Assembly: GCF_015667585.1 (NCBI RefSeq)
Contig: NZ_JADPEG010000024.1
Coordinates: forward strand, 1 to 37,239
From: Clostridium sp. D33t1_170424_F3
GTDB lineage: Bacteria > Bacillota > Clostridia > Oscillospirales > Acutalibacteraceae
Direction: 5' to 3'
DNA: 37,239 nucleotides
In this document: positions 16,062-25,405 of the stretch, piece by piece
How the letters are laid out: every line of letters begins with the position of its first letter
Position numbering within the stretch: position 1 is the first letter of the stretch
Notes under the pieces: generated by a model
Databases searched by the model: none
Told to the model about the DNA's origin: nothing
What the model saw: only the letters and a program-made list of their open reading frames with translations
Made by a program: the position numbers and the translations under genes

Positions 16062-17045
16062 ATGAAATTTGGAAAACGTAAAGCCGTCAGCGCTTTTCTG
16101 GCGTGCGCTTTGATTTTGTCCCTGTCCGCCTGCGGCGGCGACCCGGCTCCAGAGAGCGAAGCGGAAGGCTCCAAGCCGGAAAGCTCGGTCAGCTCCACCG
16201 CTTCCAGCGGGTCGGACGCTTCTTCCCAGCCGGTGGAGCCGGTGGCGATCCCCTCCGACGCGGAAGACCATGTGCGTCCGGACGACGGCAAACCGGTTGG
16301 CTACCAGATGGACAAGCCGGCGGCAGGCGAGGAGATCGCTGTGCTGCATACTTCTATGGGAGATATTAAAATTCGCCTGTTCCCGGACGCCGCCCCCAAG
16401 ACGGTGGAGAACTTTAAGGGCCATATTCAGGACGGCTACTACAATGGGCTGACATTCCACCGCGTCATTAAAGATTTCATGATCCAGGGCGGCGACCCGG
16501 CGGGAGATGGCACAGGCGGCGAGAGCATCTGGGGCGCTCCCTTTGAGGATGAGTTTAACAGCAATCTGCTCAATATCCGCGGCGCGCTCTCCATGGCGAA
16601 TTCCGGCGTGGACACCAACGGCAGCCAGTTCTTCATCGTGCAGACCGATGAAAAGGTGACCGATGAAACCGCTGAAAACATGATGTTTAATATGTATATG
16701 AACCGCGAGGTCTGCAAGGCGACGCTGATGATGAATGAGAAGGGTGCGTCCGGCGCATCCCAGGAGGAAATGAACGCCTATACCGACAGCCTTAACGCCG
16801 GTCTGAATGAAGTTGCGGCGGCGGGGATCCCGGAGGACCAGAAAGCGGTCCTGCAGAAGGCGATTGATCTGTACAAGGAAGTCGGCGGCACGCCGCATCT
16901 GGACTATAAGCACACTGTGTTTGGCCAGGTTTTTGAAGGCATGGATATTGTGGATCAGATTGCCAAGGTGGAAGTGGATGCGAACAGCATGCCAACGACT
17001 CCGGTCAAAATTGACAGCGCAGAACTTGTTGCTTACGAGGTGTAA
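16062..17045 (+). CDS. Peptidyl-prolyl cis-trans isomerase lipoprotein (cyclophilin type)
   Basis: A 327-residue lipoprotein: signal peptide with lipobox LSAC (Cys24), then a low-complexity Ser/Glu/Pro linker to about residue 90. The cyclophilin domain starts at [26 protein letters not shown] and shows the active-site stretches [14 protein letters not shown] and [19 protein letters not shown]. It helps extracytoplasmic proteins fold by isomerising prolyl bonds. An acidic helical insert of about 80 residues separates QFFIVQ from [14 protein letters not shown], where ordinary cyclophilins have about ten. It heads a likely operon with the next two genes (gaps of 41 and 24 bases). Its folding clients could include the exported GH2 enzymes, but that is inference. 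Confidence 0.92.
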   Translation: MKFGKRKAVSAFLACALILSLSACGGDPAPESEAEGSKPESSVSSTASSGSDASSQPVEPVAIPSDAEDHVRPDDGKPVGYQMDKPAAGEEIAVLHTSMGDIKIRLFPDAAPKTVENFKGHIQDGYYNGLTFHRVIKDFMIQGGDPAGDGTGGESIWGAPFEDEFNSNLLNIRGALSMANSGVDTNGSQFFIVQTDEKVTDETAENMMFNMYMNREVCKATLMMNEKGASGASQEEMNAYTDSLNAGLNEVAAAGIPEDQKAVLQKAIDLYKEVGGTPHLDYKHTVFGQVFEGMDIVDQIAKVEVDANSMPTTPVKIDSAELVAYEV

Positions 17046-17086
17046 TAATCGACGCGGAATAAAGGCATACTAAGGAGGAAACAGCG

Positions 17087-17686
17087 ATGAGCGAGAGCAA
17101 TACACCGAATCCGCAGGAAGAAAACCGCGGACCGCAGGAACCCCAACAGCCGCCGTATCCACCCGTGCCGGGACAGCCGCCCTATCCGGGCGATCCGGCA
17201 AATGGACCGCAGACGCCTCCGCCTTATCAGGCGCCGTACCAGCCGTATGGGCAGCCGCCGTATCAGCCCTATGGGCAGAATCCGCCGCCGTTCCAAAAGC
17301 CGCCGCGTACGCCGTCCAGCCCGGAGACAGTTAAGCTGTACAACATTCTTTCCTATTTCAGCTTTTTGTGGATCGTCGGACTGATCGCGGACCATCACAA
17401 CCCGAAGGTGCGGTTCCATGTGAACCAGGGTATCCTGCTTTCGATTCTGGAGCTGGCCCTTGGAATTGTGGTTGGCATTGTCAGCAGTCTGCTGACGTCG
17501 ATCTTTACGGTGGGATTCGGCCCGATGCTGGTGTTTTCCCAACTGGGCGCGACCGTGGTGGGATTGCTCAAGCTGGCGCAGTTTGGCATTATCGCCGCGT
17601 TGATCATCATTGGCGTCATGCACGCCGTACAGGACAAAGAGGAGCCGCTGCCGGTTATCGGCACCCTGTTTACCGTGGTGAAATAA
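17087..17686 (+). CDS. Proline-rich membrane protein, DUF4870/Tic20-like
   Basis: A 199-residue protein. Residues 1-80 are a Pro/Tyr/Gln-rich cytoplasmic tail with repeats of the type PPYQPYGQ. The rest is a small helical membrane domain: KLYNILSYFSFLWIVGLIADHHNPKVRFHVNQG is the typical start of DUF4870-type proteins, followed by two more hydrophobic helices. A very strong AAGGAGGAAA precedes the ATG. It sits between the cyclophilin lipoprotein and thioredoxin genes. The function of the family is unknown. Confidence 0.8.
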   Translation: MSESNTPNPQEENRGPQEPQQPPYPPVPGQPPYPGDPANGPQTPPPYQAPYQPYGQPPYQPYGQNPPPFQKPPRTPSSPETVKLYNILSYFSFLWIVGLIADHHNPKVRFHVNQGILLSILELALGIVVGIVSSLLTSIFTVGFGPMLVFSQLGATVVGLLKLAQFGIIAALIIIGVMHAVQDKEEPLPVIGTLFTVVK

Positions 17687-17710
17687 CGCGGCGAAACAGG
17701 AGGGTATACC

Positions 17711-18034
17711 ATGTCTGAAAAACTGGTTCATGCAACGGAGGGGTCCTTCGACGCGCTGGTATCCGGCCATCCGCTGGTGCTGGTCGACTTCTGGGCGAGC
17801 TGGTGCGGTCCCTGCCGCATGCTCGGGCCCATTATGGATGAGCTTGCGGAGAAGTACGAGGGCCGCGCCGTCATTGCCAAGGTCAACACGGAGGAAGAGC
17901 CGGACCTGGCCGCGCGGTTCAATGTGCAGAGCATCCCAAATGTCCTGCTCTTTAAAAACGGCCAGATGATTGAAAATGAAGTGGGCGTGCGTCCGCTTCA
18001 GCATTTTGAAGCGCTTTTAGACAAAAATCTCTAA
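17711..18034 (+). CDS. trxA: Thioredoxin
   Basis: A 107-residue cytoplasmic thioredoxin with the canonical active site WCGPC at residues 31-35 and the cis-proline loop SIPNVLLFKNG. Length and all core motifs are standard. It reduces protein disulfides using electrons from thioredoxin reductase, which is not in this window. AGGAGGG lies before the ATG. It is the last gene of the cyclophilin operon and is followed by a strong terminator. Confidence 0.95.
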   Translation: MSEKLVHATEGSFDALVSGHPLVLVDFWASWCGPCRMLGPIMDELAEKYEGRAVIAKVNTEEEPDLAARFNVQSIPNVLLFKNGQMIENEVGVRPLQHFEALLDKNL

Positions 18035-18062
18035 GGCGGTTCTCTATATTTCTACTGTTAAA

Positions 18063-18110
18063 TATCGCCCGCCGCATTGACAAGCTTTGCGGAGGGCGAT
18101 ATAATTTTTT
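18063..18110 (+). terminator. Terminator after thioredoxin
   Basis: A 14-base stem (18063-18076 with 18088-18101, one mismatch) followed by TAATTTTTT. Confidence 0.85.
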
Positions 18111-18117
18111 AGTATTT

Positions 18118-18144
18118 TTGCAGGAGTTAAAAAAAATCCTGCAA
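18118..18144 (+). other. Hairpin upstream of pyrG
   Basis: Perfect 8-bp stem TTGCAGGA/TCCTGCAA with an A-rich 11-base loop, 60 bases before pyrG. It could be read as promoter boxes (TTGCAG, 16 bases, TGCAAT), but neither reading is secure. No leader terminator or GGGC start of the kind used in pyrG CTP attenuation was seen. Confidence 0.35.
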
Positions 18145-18184
18145 TTTGTGGAATGATTATTCTGGATAGAGATTGAAAAAATAA

Positions 18185-19816
<1,632 letters not shown>

Positions 19817-19835
19817 TTAATCACATAGTTTCTGT

Positions 19836-19873
19836 AAGCCCGTTTCTTCCTCTGAGAAGAGACGGGCTTTTAT
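19836..19873 (+). terminator. Terminator after pyrG
   Basis: Arms AAGCCCGT and ACGGGCTT extended by TCTTC/GAAGA, followed by a short TTTTAT tract. Confidence 0.75.
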
Positions 19874-19969
19874 GATCCAATTGTCTGACGGGATCGTATT
19901 CTTAAAGTGGTTTTCACGGAGCAAAAACAGATAGTAAAAGAAAATGGGGTTTTTCTTTACATCATTCTG

Positions 19970-19978
19970 TGCTAAAAT
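19970..19978 (+). promoter_or_regulatory. Extended -10 promoter of the leader/CD3324-like transcript
   Basis: TG-C-TAAAAT at 19970-19978; the -35 region is only T-rich. Transcription would start near 19985, about 30 bases before the tiny leader ORF. Confidence 0.45.
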
Positions 19979-20014
19979 AGAACAGAAACGACGTGTCAGG
20001 AGGGTTGAAAGTTT

Positions 20015-20044
20015 ATGCTGAATCCGATCGTTATGGTTGCGTGA
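20015..20044 (+). CDS. Putative 9-residue leader peptide (MLNPIVMVA)
   Basis: ATG at 20015 to TGA at 20042-20044. It has a perfect AGGAGGG (19998-20004) ten bases upstream, stronger than the ribosome-binding site of the following gene. Its stop codon abuts the base of a folded RNA segment. This is the layout of leader peptides that control downstream expression by ribosome stalling, but no stall motif is recognised. Confidence 0.45.
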   Translation: MLNPIVMVA

Positions 20045-20107
20045 GCAGGGCTGACGTGACAACTGAAAAGATAAGCAACGTGTGTTGCCGTTGGCCTGTG
20101 CTGTTCT
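20044..20107 (+). ncRNA. Folded leader RNA before the CD3324-like gene
   Basis: GAGCAG (20044-20049) can pair with CTGTTC (20101-20106), enclosing an inner GGC/GCC pairing and a perfect 5-bp hairpin GCAAC-GTGT-GTTGC (20075-20088). No U-run follows, so a terminator is not indicated. Together with the leader ORF it fits translational control. I do not recognise a known riboswitch. Confidence 0.4.
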
Positions 20108-20135
20108 GATCATAAAAGTATATCAGGAGCGCAAA

Positions 20136-20417
20136 ATGAGCTACAAAAAAGCAACACAAATACTGCCTCAGGAGCTGCTGGAAAAGATCCAGGAATACAT
20201 TGATGGGGAATTTCTTTATATTCCCAGGATTTCCGATCGCAAAAGAGGCTGGGGAGAGGCGACCAAAACCCGGCAGGAGTTAATGGACCGGAATGAGCGC
20301 ATCTTCGCGGACTATGTTGCCGGGGAGCGGATGGAGTCTCTGGCAGATCGGTATTTCCTTTCTATAAAAAGCATTCAGAGAATTATTGGCCAGCAGAAAA
20401 GAGAACAAAATGGATAA
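20136..20417 (+). CDS. CD3324-like small helix-turn-helix protein
   Basis: A 93-residue protein starting MSYKKATQILPQELLEKIQEYIDGEFLYIP, with conserved KRGWGEATKTRQELMDRNERIFADY and a C-terminal helix-turn-helix (SLADRYFLSIKSIQRIIGQQK). This matches small clostridial proteins annotated as CD3324 family, related to Mor-type activators; target genes are unknown. I use the ATG at 20136 with CAGGAG upstream; a longer in-frame reading to 20082 would consume the folded leader. It is preceded by the leader ORF and followed by a terminator, so it is its own unit. Confidence 0.8.
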   Translation: MSYKKATQILPQELLEKIQEYIDGEFLYIPRISDRKRGWGEATKTRQELMDRNERIFADYVAGERMESLADRYFLSIKSIQRIIGQQKREQNG

Positions 20418-20421
20418 AAAG

Positions 20422-20457
20422 GTCCGGCACAGCTTATTTTGCTGCGCCGGACTTTCC
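20422..20457 (+). terminator. Terminator after the CD3324-like gene
   Basis: Stem GTCCGGC-CAGC / GCTG-GCCGGAC (20422-20433 with 20441-20452, one A/C mismatch), then TTTCCTTATATTTG. Confidence 0.75.
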
Positions 20458-20506
20458 TTATATTTGTTTACGAAAAGAAGAATAGGTGGGGTTTGCGGTA
20501 CGGCGC

Positions 20507-20515
20507 TGCTACAAT
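20507..20515 (+). promoter_or_regulatory. Possible extended -10 promoter of the DUF1062 gene
   Basis: TG-C-TACAAT at 20507-20515, 60 bases before the ATG. There is no good -35 box. Confidence 0.35.
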
Positions 20516-20574
20516 GGACGCAGAGGATGTGAAATAGTTGCATCCATTGTTTTTGAAAGCTAAGGATTATAAAA

Positions 20575-21165
20575 ATGAGAAGAGTCACATGGAATCTGCA
20601 ATACAACACCTTACCAGCAGCGATCCGGTACTGCAAAAAATGCGGCAGGAAAACAGAATTTACCTGTTCCGAACAATTTCGGGTCAACGCCCAGCGAAAA
20701 TACCTGGACATTTGGCTGATCTATAAATGTCCGCATTGCGATACCACCTGGAACGCCGCGGTTTACTCCCGGGTCTCTCCGCAATCCCTGCCGCCTGGCC
20801 TGCTGGACCGTTTTCATTGCAACGACAAAGCGCTTGCGGAGCAATACGCAATGGATATTGCGTTTCTGCACCCAAACGGCGCGGAACCCGGATTGCCCGA
20901 TTATACAGTTGCTGGGGATAGCTTTGCAATAGGGGAAGAGGTAGAGCTGGAGATAAAAAGCGCCTATTCCTTTCCCATAAAGGTTTCCCAATTGATCCGA
21001 AAAAAGCTTGTCATTTCGCAGAAAGCGTATGAGAAGTTGATTGACGAAGGGACGCTTATAAGTGTTTCCGGGCAGGATTTACGGAAATGCCGATTGCATA
21101 AGGGGATCACGCTTCGGTTTTTACAGTTCCCGCAGGTTCTGATAAATCCGCTCCAGTCCGTTTAA
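20575..21165 (+). CDS. DUF1062 domain protein
   Basis: A 196-residue cytoplasmic protein of the DUF1062 family: two CxxC pairs (CKKCGRKTEFTCSEQFRVNAQ and YKCPHCDTTWN) form a likely zinc ribbon, followed by YLDIWLIYKC and SRVSPQSLPPGLLDRFHCND, which are family-typical. The second half is an alpha/beta region with no assigned function. The 3' end overlaps the 3' end of the convergent marR-family gene by 45 bp, with no terminator between. Role unknown. Confidence 0.82.
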   Translation: MRRVTWNLQYNTLPAAIRYCKKCGRKTEFTCSEQFRVNAQRKYLDIWLIYKCPHCDTTWNAAVYSRVSPQSLPPGLLDRFHCNDKALAEQYAMDIAFLHPNGAEPGLPDYTVAGDSFAIGEEVELEIKSAYSFPIKVSQLIRKKLVISQKAYEKLIDEGTLISVSGQDLRKCRLHKGITLRFLQFPQVLINPLQSV

Positions 21166-21552
21166 AAGCTGTTCCATTTCATCCTCGGAAAAACCGGACC
21201 AGATTTTATCGTCCGCTTCGTCAAATGACCGCTGGACCTCCCGGGCGGTTGACCGCCCTTTTTCGGTCAATGTGATCCGCCAGGAACGCCGGCAGTCAGG
21301 GGCGCGCTGGCGGTTGACCAAATCCGCTTTTTCCATATGGTCCAATACGCGGGACAAAGTTGCTGCTTCCAAATGGCAGGCGTCCGCCAGTTCCCTTTGC
21401 GTGACGTTTTCCTGTTGCAGCAGACTGGCCAGAATGCGGGGCTGTCCCTGCCCAAGCGTCAGGCCCAACTCGATGAAACGCGGCTGCAGCAGCTTTTTCC
21501 ATGCGTGGCTGATGGAAAACAGCGTGTTTCGAACCTCTGAACGATCTTTCAT
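21121..21552 (-). CDS. MarR-family transcriptional regulator of the ABC exporter operon
   Basis: A 143-residue winged-helix protein: LGLTLGQGQPRILASLLQQENVTQRELADACHLEAATLSRVLDHMEKADLVNRQRAPDCRRSWRITLTEKG contains the MarR recognition helix and the DxRR wing. It is the third gene of the operon with two ABC transporter genes, 14 bases after the second, with AAAGGAG upstream. MarR proteins release DNA on binding small aromatic or drug-like ligands. The perfect palindrome at 25179-25228 in front of the operon, made of two adjacent 15-bp dyads, is the obvious binding site, so this gene probably represses its own operon. Confidence 0.9.
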   Translation of the reverse strand: MKDRSEVRNTLFSISHAWKKLLQPRFIELGLTLGQGQPRILASLLQQENVTQRELADACHLEAATLSRVLDHMEKADLVNRQRAPDCRRSWRITLTEKGRSTAREVQRSFDEADDKIWSGFSEDEMEQLLNGLERIYQNLREL

Positions 21553-21566
21553 GTCATGCGCTCCTT

Positions 21567-23432
21567 TTATTCCAACTCAAACTGGCCGGTGTAAAGCTGA
21601 TAATAGCGGCCCTGCTTTTGCAGCAGCTCGTCGTGGCTGCCGCGCTCGATGACGATCCCTTTTTCCAGAACCAGGATGGCTTCCGCATTGCGGACGGTGG
21701 ACAGCCGGTGCGCAATGACAAAAACCGTGCGCCCGTGCATCAAAGCGTCCATCCCCTTTTCAATCAGCTTTTCTGTGCGGGTGTCAACGGAACTGGTGGC
21801 TTCGTCCAGAATGAGGACCGGCGGGCGGGAAATCGCCGCGCGCGCAATGGCGAGCAGCTGCCGCTGCCCCTGGGACAGATTGGCGCCGTCGCTGTGCAGC
21901 AGCGTATTGTAACCGTCCGGCAGACGGCGGATAAACGAATCGGCGTTTGCGAGCTTAGCGGCTTTCACAACATCCTCGTCGGTCGCTTTCAGCCGGCCAT
22001 AGCGGATGTTGTCCGCGATGGTGCCGGTGAAGAGATGCGTATCCTGAATCACCATGGATAAAGAACGGCGCAGGTCGTCTTTTTTAATGTCCCGCACGTC
22101 GATGCCGTCGTACGTGATCGTTCCGCCGTTAATTTCGTAAAAACGGTTGATCAGGTTGATGATGGTGGTCTTTCCCGCGCCTGTGGAGCCGACAAAAGCG
22201 ATTTTCTGGCCGGGCTTGGCAAACAGGCTGATGTTGTCCAAAATCGTCTGGCCGGGCCTGTAGCCGAATGTGACGCCAAAGAAGCGCACGTCGCCGCGCA
22301 GCGGAATCAGCTCGGTCATACCATTGGGCAAGGGGTATTTCCAGGCGAACTGGCCGGTGTGCTCCGCGCACTCGCTCCGGCTGCCATCCGCATGGATTAC
22401 AACATTGCAGAGGGTGGCGACGCCCTCGTCGATTTCCGGCTTCTCTTCCATCATCTCAAAAATCCGTTCCGCACCGGAGAGCGCGGAGAGCAGGAAATTG
22501 ATCTGCTGGGTAAATTGGTTCAGCGGCATGGCGCTTTGGCGGACATAGACCAGATAGGAGGCAAGGCCGCCCAGATCCATCATCCCGCCGAGCACAAACA
22601 GCCCGCCGACGCAGGCGGAAACCGCATAGTTGAAATAGGACAGGCTGACGATGGTTGGGATCATCAGGCCGGAATAGGAGAGCGCTTTGGTGGACGCTTT
22701 GCGGAGCGCCTCATTTCGGCGGCAGAACTCGGCAAAATCCTGATCTTCGTGGTTAAAGACCTTTTCCACCTTTTGGCCGCTGACCATTTCTTCAATAAAC
22801 CCGTTGATGTCGCCCAGTCGAGTCTGTTGTTCCGTAAAGTGCTTTTTGCTACGCTTACTGTTGAATTGGATGAACAGAAACATGGCGGCCAGAAACGCGA
22901 CGACGATCAGGGAGAGCGGAACATTGAGGACCAGCAGCATGGCGATGGTGCCGGTGATCATGATTGCGCTCTGGATCAGCAGAGCAAAGCTGTTGTTCAG
23001 CGCCTCGGTCAGGGTGTCCACATCGTTGGTAAAACGGCTCATCAATTCACCGTGCGTGTGCGCGTCGTAATAGGAGAGAGGGAGCGTCTGTACATGGCGG
23101 AAGAGGTCGCCGCGGATTTCACTGACCACCTGCTGGGAGGTATGGACCATCAATTGGTTATACCCCCAGGTGGCAAGCACACCCATGCCGTACATAACGC
23201 CCATCAGGAGGAGGGCAACGATCAGGCCGGAAAGATTGCCTGGCAGAATATAGTCGTTGATGATGGGCTTCAAAAAATAGGTGCCCAGGATGTTGGCGGC
23301 GCTGCTGACGAACACCAGGACGGCGACGCCAGCCAGTGCGAGCTTATGTACACCCAGATAATGAAACAGCTGGGCCAGGGTCTTTTTGGTGTTTTTCGGC
23401 CGCTTGTAGCCGTGATTTTTAGGCGTTGCCAT
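21567..23432 (-). CDS. Heterodimeric ABC exporter, subunit with the catalytic ATP site
   Basis: A 621-residue fused transmembrane and nucleotide-binding protein. Six hydrophobic segments occupy about residues 30-330. The ATPase has Walker A GSTGAGKTT, an altered signature NLSQGQRQ, Walker B LILDEATSSVD with the catalytic Glu, and the switch His (VIAHR). A segment of about 50 residues before the ATPase (IHADGSRSECAEHTGQFAWKYPLP) is typical of the clostridial type. Start ATG overlaps the stop of the upstream subunit by one base (TAATG), ensuring coupled translation. The pair should export drugs, peptides or lipids; the substrate is unknown. Confidence 0.93.
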   Translation of the reverse strand: MATPKNHGYKRPKNTKKTLAQLFHYLGVHKLALAGVAVLVFVSSAANILGTYFLKPIINDYILPGNLSGLIVALLLMGVMYGMGVLATWGYNQLMVHTSQQVVSEIRGDLFRHVQTLPLSYYDAHTHGELMSRFTNDVDTLTEALNNSFALLIQSAIMITGTIAMLLVLNVPLSLIVVAFLAAMFLFIQFNSKRSKKHFTEQQTRLGDINGFIEEMVSGQKVEKVFNHEDQDFAEFCRRNEALRKASTKALSYSGLMIPTIVSLSYFNYAVSACVGGLFVLGGMMDLGGLASYLVYVRQSAMPLNQFTQQINFLLSALSGAERIFEMMEEKPEIDEGVATLCNVVIHADGSRSECAEHTGQFAWKYPLPNGMTELIPLRGDVRFFGVTFGYRPGQTILDNISLFAKPGQKIAFVGSTGAGKTTIINLINRFYEINGGTITYDGIDVRDIKKDDLRRSLSMVIQDTHLFTGTIADNIRYGRLKATDEDVVKAAKLANADSFIRRLPDGYNTLLHSDGANLSQGQRQLLAIARAAISRPPVLILDEATSSVDTRTEKLIEKGMDALMHGRTVFVIAHRLSTVRNAEAILVLEKGIVIERGSHDELLQKQGRYYQLYTGQFELE

Positions 23433-25159
23433 TATAGACCCGCTCCTTCCTGCTGGGAATGATAAATATCCTGATAGATGGGATTGGTTTTTAACAGCTC
23501 CTCATGGGCGCCGACCGCGTTAATTTTTCCATCGTCCAGAATGATGATCTGATCGGCGTGCGCAACGGAGGAAATGCGCTGTGCAATGATGATCTTAGTG
23601 GTTCCGGGCAGCGATTCCGCCATACCCTGGCGGATTTTCGCCTCTGTGGCGGTGTCGACAGCGCTGGTGGAATCGTCCAAAATCAGGACTTTGGGCTGCT
23701 TCAGCAGCGCGCGGGCGATACACAGCCGCTGTTTTTGACCGCCGGAGACATTGACGCCGCCCTGTCCCAGTTCGGTTTCATATCCCTTTTCCAGGCGTCC
23801 GATGAATTCGTCCACGCAGGCAATGCGGCAAGCCGATTCGATCTCCGCGTCGGTCGCGTCCTCCTTGCCCCAGCGCAGGTTATCCTTTACCGTACCGCTG
23901 AACAGCGTGTTTTTCTGCAGGACCATGGCGATTGCGTCGCGCAGATGGCGCAGGGGATACTCCGCGACGGGGTGGCCGTCGATCCGAACAGTCCCCTGTG
24001 TCGCGTCATACAGGCGCGGAATCAACTGGACCAGCGTGCTTTTGGCAGAACCGGTGGGACCGATGATGCCCACCGTCTGGCCGGGCTGAATATGAAAAGA
24101 AACGTCGGAAAGCACATATTCTTTTGCTTCTTTTTGATACTTGAAATAGACGTGGTCAAAGACAATGTCGCCCTGCGATACAGAAAGCTCTTTTGCGTTT
24201 TCATCCGTCAGATCAATGGGTTCGTCCATCACTTCCAAAATGCGCTTTCCGGAGGCCAGGGAGCGGGTCAGCATCATGAAGACGCTGGAAATCATCATCA
24301 GGGAGTTTAAAACCTGCAGGACATAGCTTAAAAAGCCAGTTAGCTCACCCACTTCCATGCCGCCTGCCTGGATCATTTTCCCGCCGAACCAGAGGATGCA
24401 CAAAATGGTTGCGTACATGACCAGCTGCATGGCGGGCATGTTCAAAGCCGCCAGACGGAACGCCTTTTCTGAGGTGAAACGCAGGTTGTTGTTGCTTTCC
24501 TCAAACTTGGCAATCTCATAGTCGCCGCGCACATAGGCCTTGACCACCCGGATCGCAGTTAGATTTTCCTGAATGGTGCGGTTGACCAGATCGATGGCGC
24601 CCTGCATTTTGGAATAGAGCGGGCGGACATGACGGATGATCTGATACAGCATGACGCCGAGCAGGGGAGCCGCCACCAGAAAGATCAGCGCCAGGCGTGC
24701 ATTGATGATAAAAGAGACGACCATAGCGGTTACCATCATCATGGGTGCGCGGAACGCGGGACGAAGGCCGGTGGCAACCGCATTTTGAATGGTGGTGATG
24801 TCGCTGGTCAGCCGGGTAATCAGCGAGGAGGTATGGAAGTGATCGGTGTTGGCGAAGGAAAAGTCCTGCAGCTTGCGGTACTCCGCTTTTCGCAGCTCCG
24901 CGCCGAGCCCTTGCCCGCAGACGGCGGAAAACCGGGCGCTTCCGATTCCCAGTATCAGTGCGACCAGCGCACAGGCGATCATCAACCCGCCTTTTTCAAA
25001 AATGTACGCTTTGTCGCCATACTTAACGCCAACGTCGATAATATCCGCCATAATGAGGGGGATAATCAGTTCAAACATGGTTTCCGCGGCGATGCAGAAG
25101 ATGGCGAGAACCGCCTGCAGGCGGTAAGGCTTTATATAGGCGGCAATTCTTTTGATCAT
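23432..25159 (-). CDS. Heterodimeric ABC exporter, subunit with the degenerate ATP site
   Basis: A 575-residue partner: six membrane helices, then an ATPase with Walker A GPTGSAKST (Ala in place of the usual Gly), canonical signature NVSGGQKQR, and Walker B LILDDSTSAVD with Asp replacing the catalytic Glu. Combined with the LSQGQ signature of the other subunit this makes one degenerate and one active site, the textbook asymmetry of BmrCD/TM287-288-type exporters. I prefer the ATG at 25159 (AAGGGG eight bases upstream) over the TTG at 25165. The -10 box ends only 17 bases before the start, so the leader is very short and the ribosome-binding site is near the 5' end. Confidence 0.92.
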   Translation of the reverse strand: MIKRIAAYIKPYRLQAVLAIFCIAAETMFELIIPLIMADIIDVGVKYGDKAYIFEKGGLMIACALVALILGIGSARFSAVCGQGLGAELRKAEYRKLQDFSFANTDHFHTSSLITRLTSDITTIQNAVATGLRPAFRAPMMMVTAMVVSFIINARLALIFLVAAPLLGVMLYQIIRHVRPLYSKMQGAIDLVNRTIQENLTAIRVVKAYVRGDYEIAKFEESNNNLRFTSEKAFRLAALNMPAMQLVMYATILCILWFGGKMIQAGGMEVGELTGFLSYVLQVLNSLMMISSVFMMLTRSLASGKRILEVMDEPIDLTDENAKELSVSQGDIVFDHVYFKYQKEAKEYVLSDVSFHIQPGQTVGIIGPTGSAKSTLVQLIPRLYDATQGTVRIDGHPVAEYPLRHLRDAIAMVLQKNTLFSGTVKDNLRWGKEDATDAEIESACRIACVDEFIGRLEKGYETELGQGGVNVSGGQKQRLCIARALLKQPKVLILDDSTSAVDTATEAKIRQGMAESLPGTTKIIIAQRISSVAHADQIIILDDGKINAVGAHEELLKTNPIYQDIYHSQQEGAGL

Positions 25160-25175
25160 GGTCAAGTCCCCTTAC

Positions 25176-25204
25176 ATTATAAGTGCTCATACAATAATTG
25201 TATA
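25176..25204 (-). promoter_or_regulatory. Promoter of the ABC exporter/marR operon
   Basis: On the minus strand TATACA (25204-25199), 17 bases, TATAAT (25181-25176). It lies almost wholly inside the 50-bp palindrome, so a bound repressor would block polymerase. Expected start site is about 25169, leaving some ten untranslated bases. Confidence 0.7.
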
Positions 25205-25228
25205 TACAATTATTGTATGAGCACTTAT
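25179..25228. promoter_or_regulatory. Perfect 50-bp palindrome, probable double MarR operator
   Basis: Bases 25179-25203 are the exact reverse complement of 25204-25228, with no loop. Inside it are two abutting 15-bp dyads, ATACAATAATTGTAT (25189-25203) and ATACAATTATTGTAT (25204-25218). It covers the -35 to -10 of the exporter operon. Its position and symmetry fit two MarR dimers side by side. Confidence 0.85.
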
Positions 25229-25284
25229 TGCGTTTGTCAACCACTTTGATTCAATTTTGTGGAAGGAGAGCCTTATATCCCTGT

Positions 25285-25328
25285 AAAAGGCCCGCCCGCT
25301 GTAAAACTTCACAGCGGGCGGGCCTTTT
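25285..25328. terminator. Terminator of the 2147-residue GH2 gene
   Basis: A perfect 18-bp stem (25285-25302 with 25311-25328), GC-rich in the middle and ending in AAAA/TTTT, so it works in either direction. It lies 78 bases past the GH2 stop codon and insulates the exporter promoter. Confidence 0.92.
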
Positions 25329-25405
25329 GCTATAGGATCGTTTTAGGGTGGGCCTCTGGTCAGGTTGTGTTTCCGTCGGCCCGTTTCATCGCTCTGTTCA
25401 GATTT

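Noticed and set aside
25179-25228. The palindrome as a terminator
   Set aside because: It is AT-rich at the centre with no loop, precedes rather than follows genes, and coincides with promoter boxes; a separate strong terminator lies at 25285-25328.
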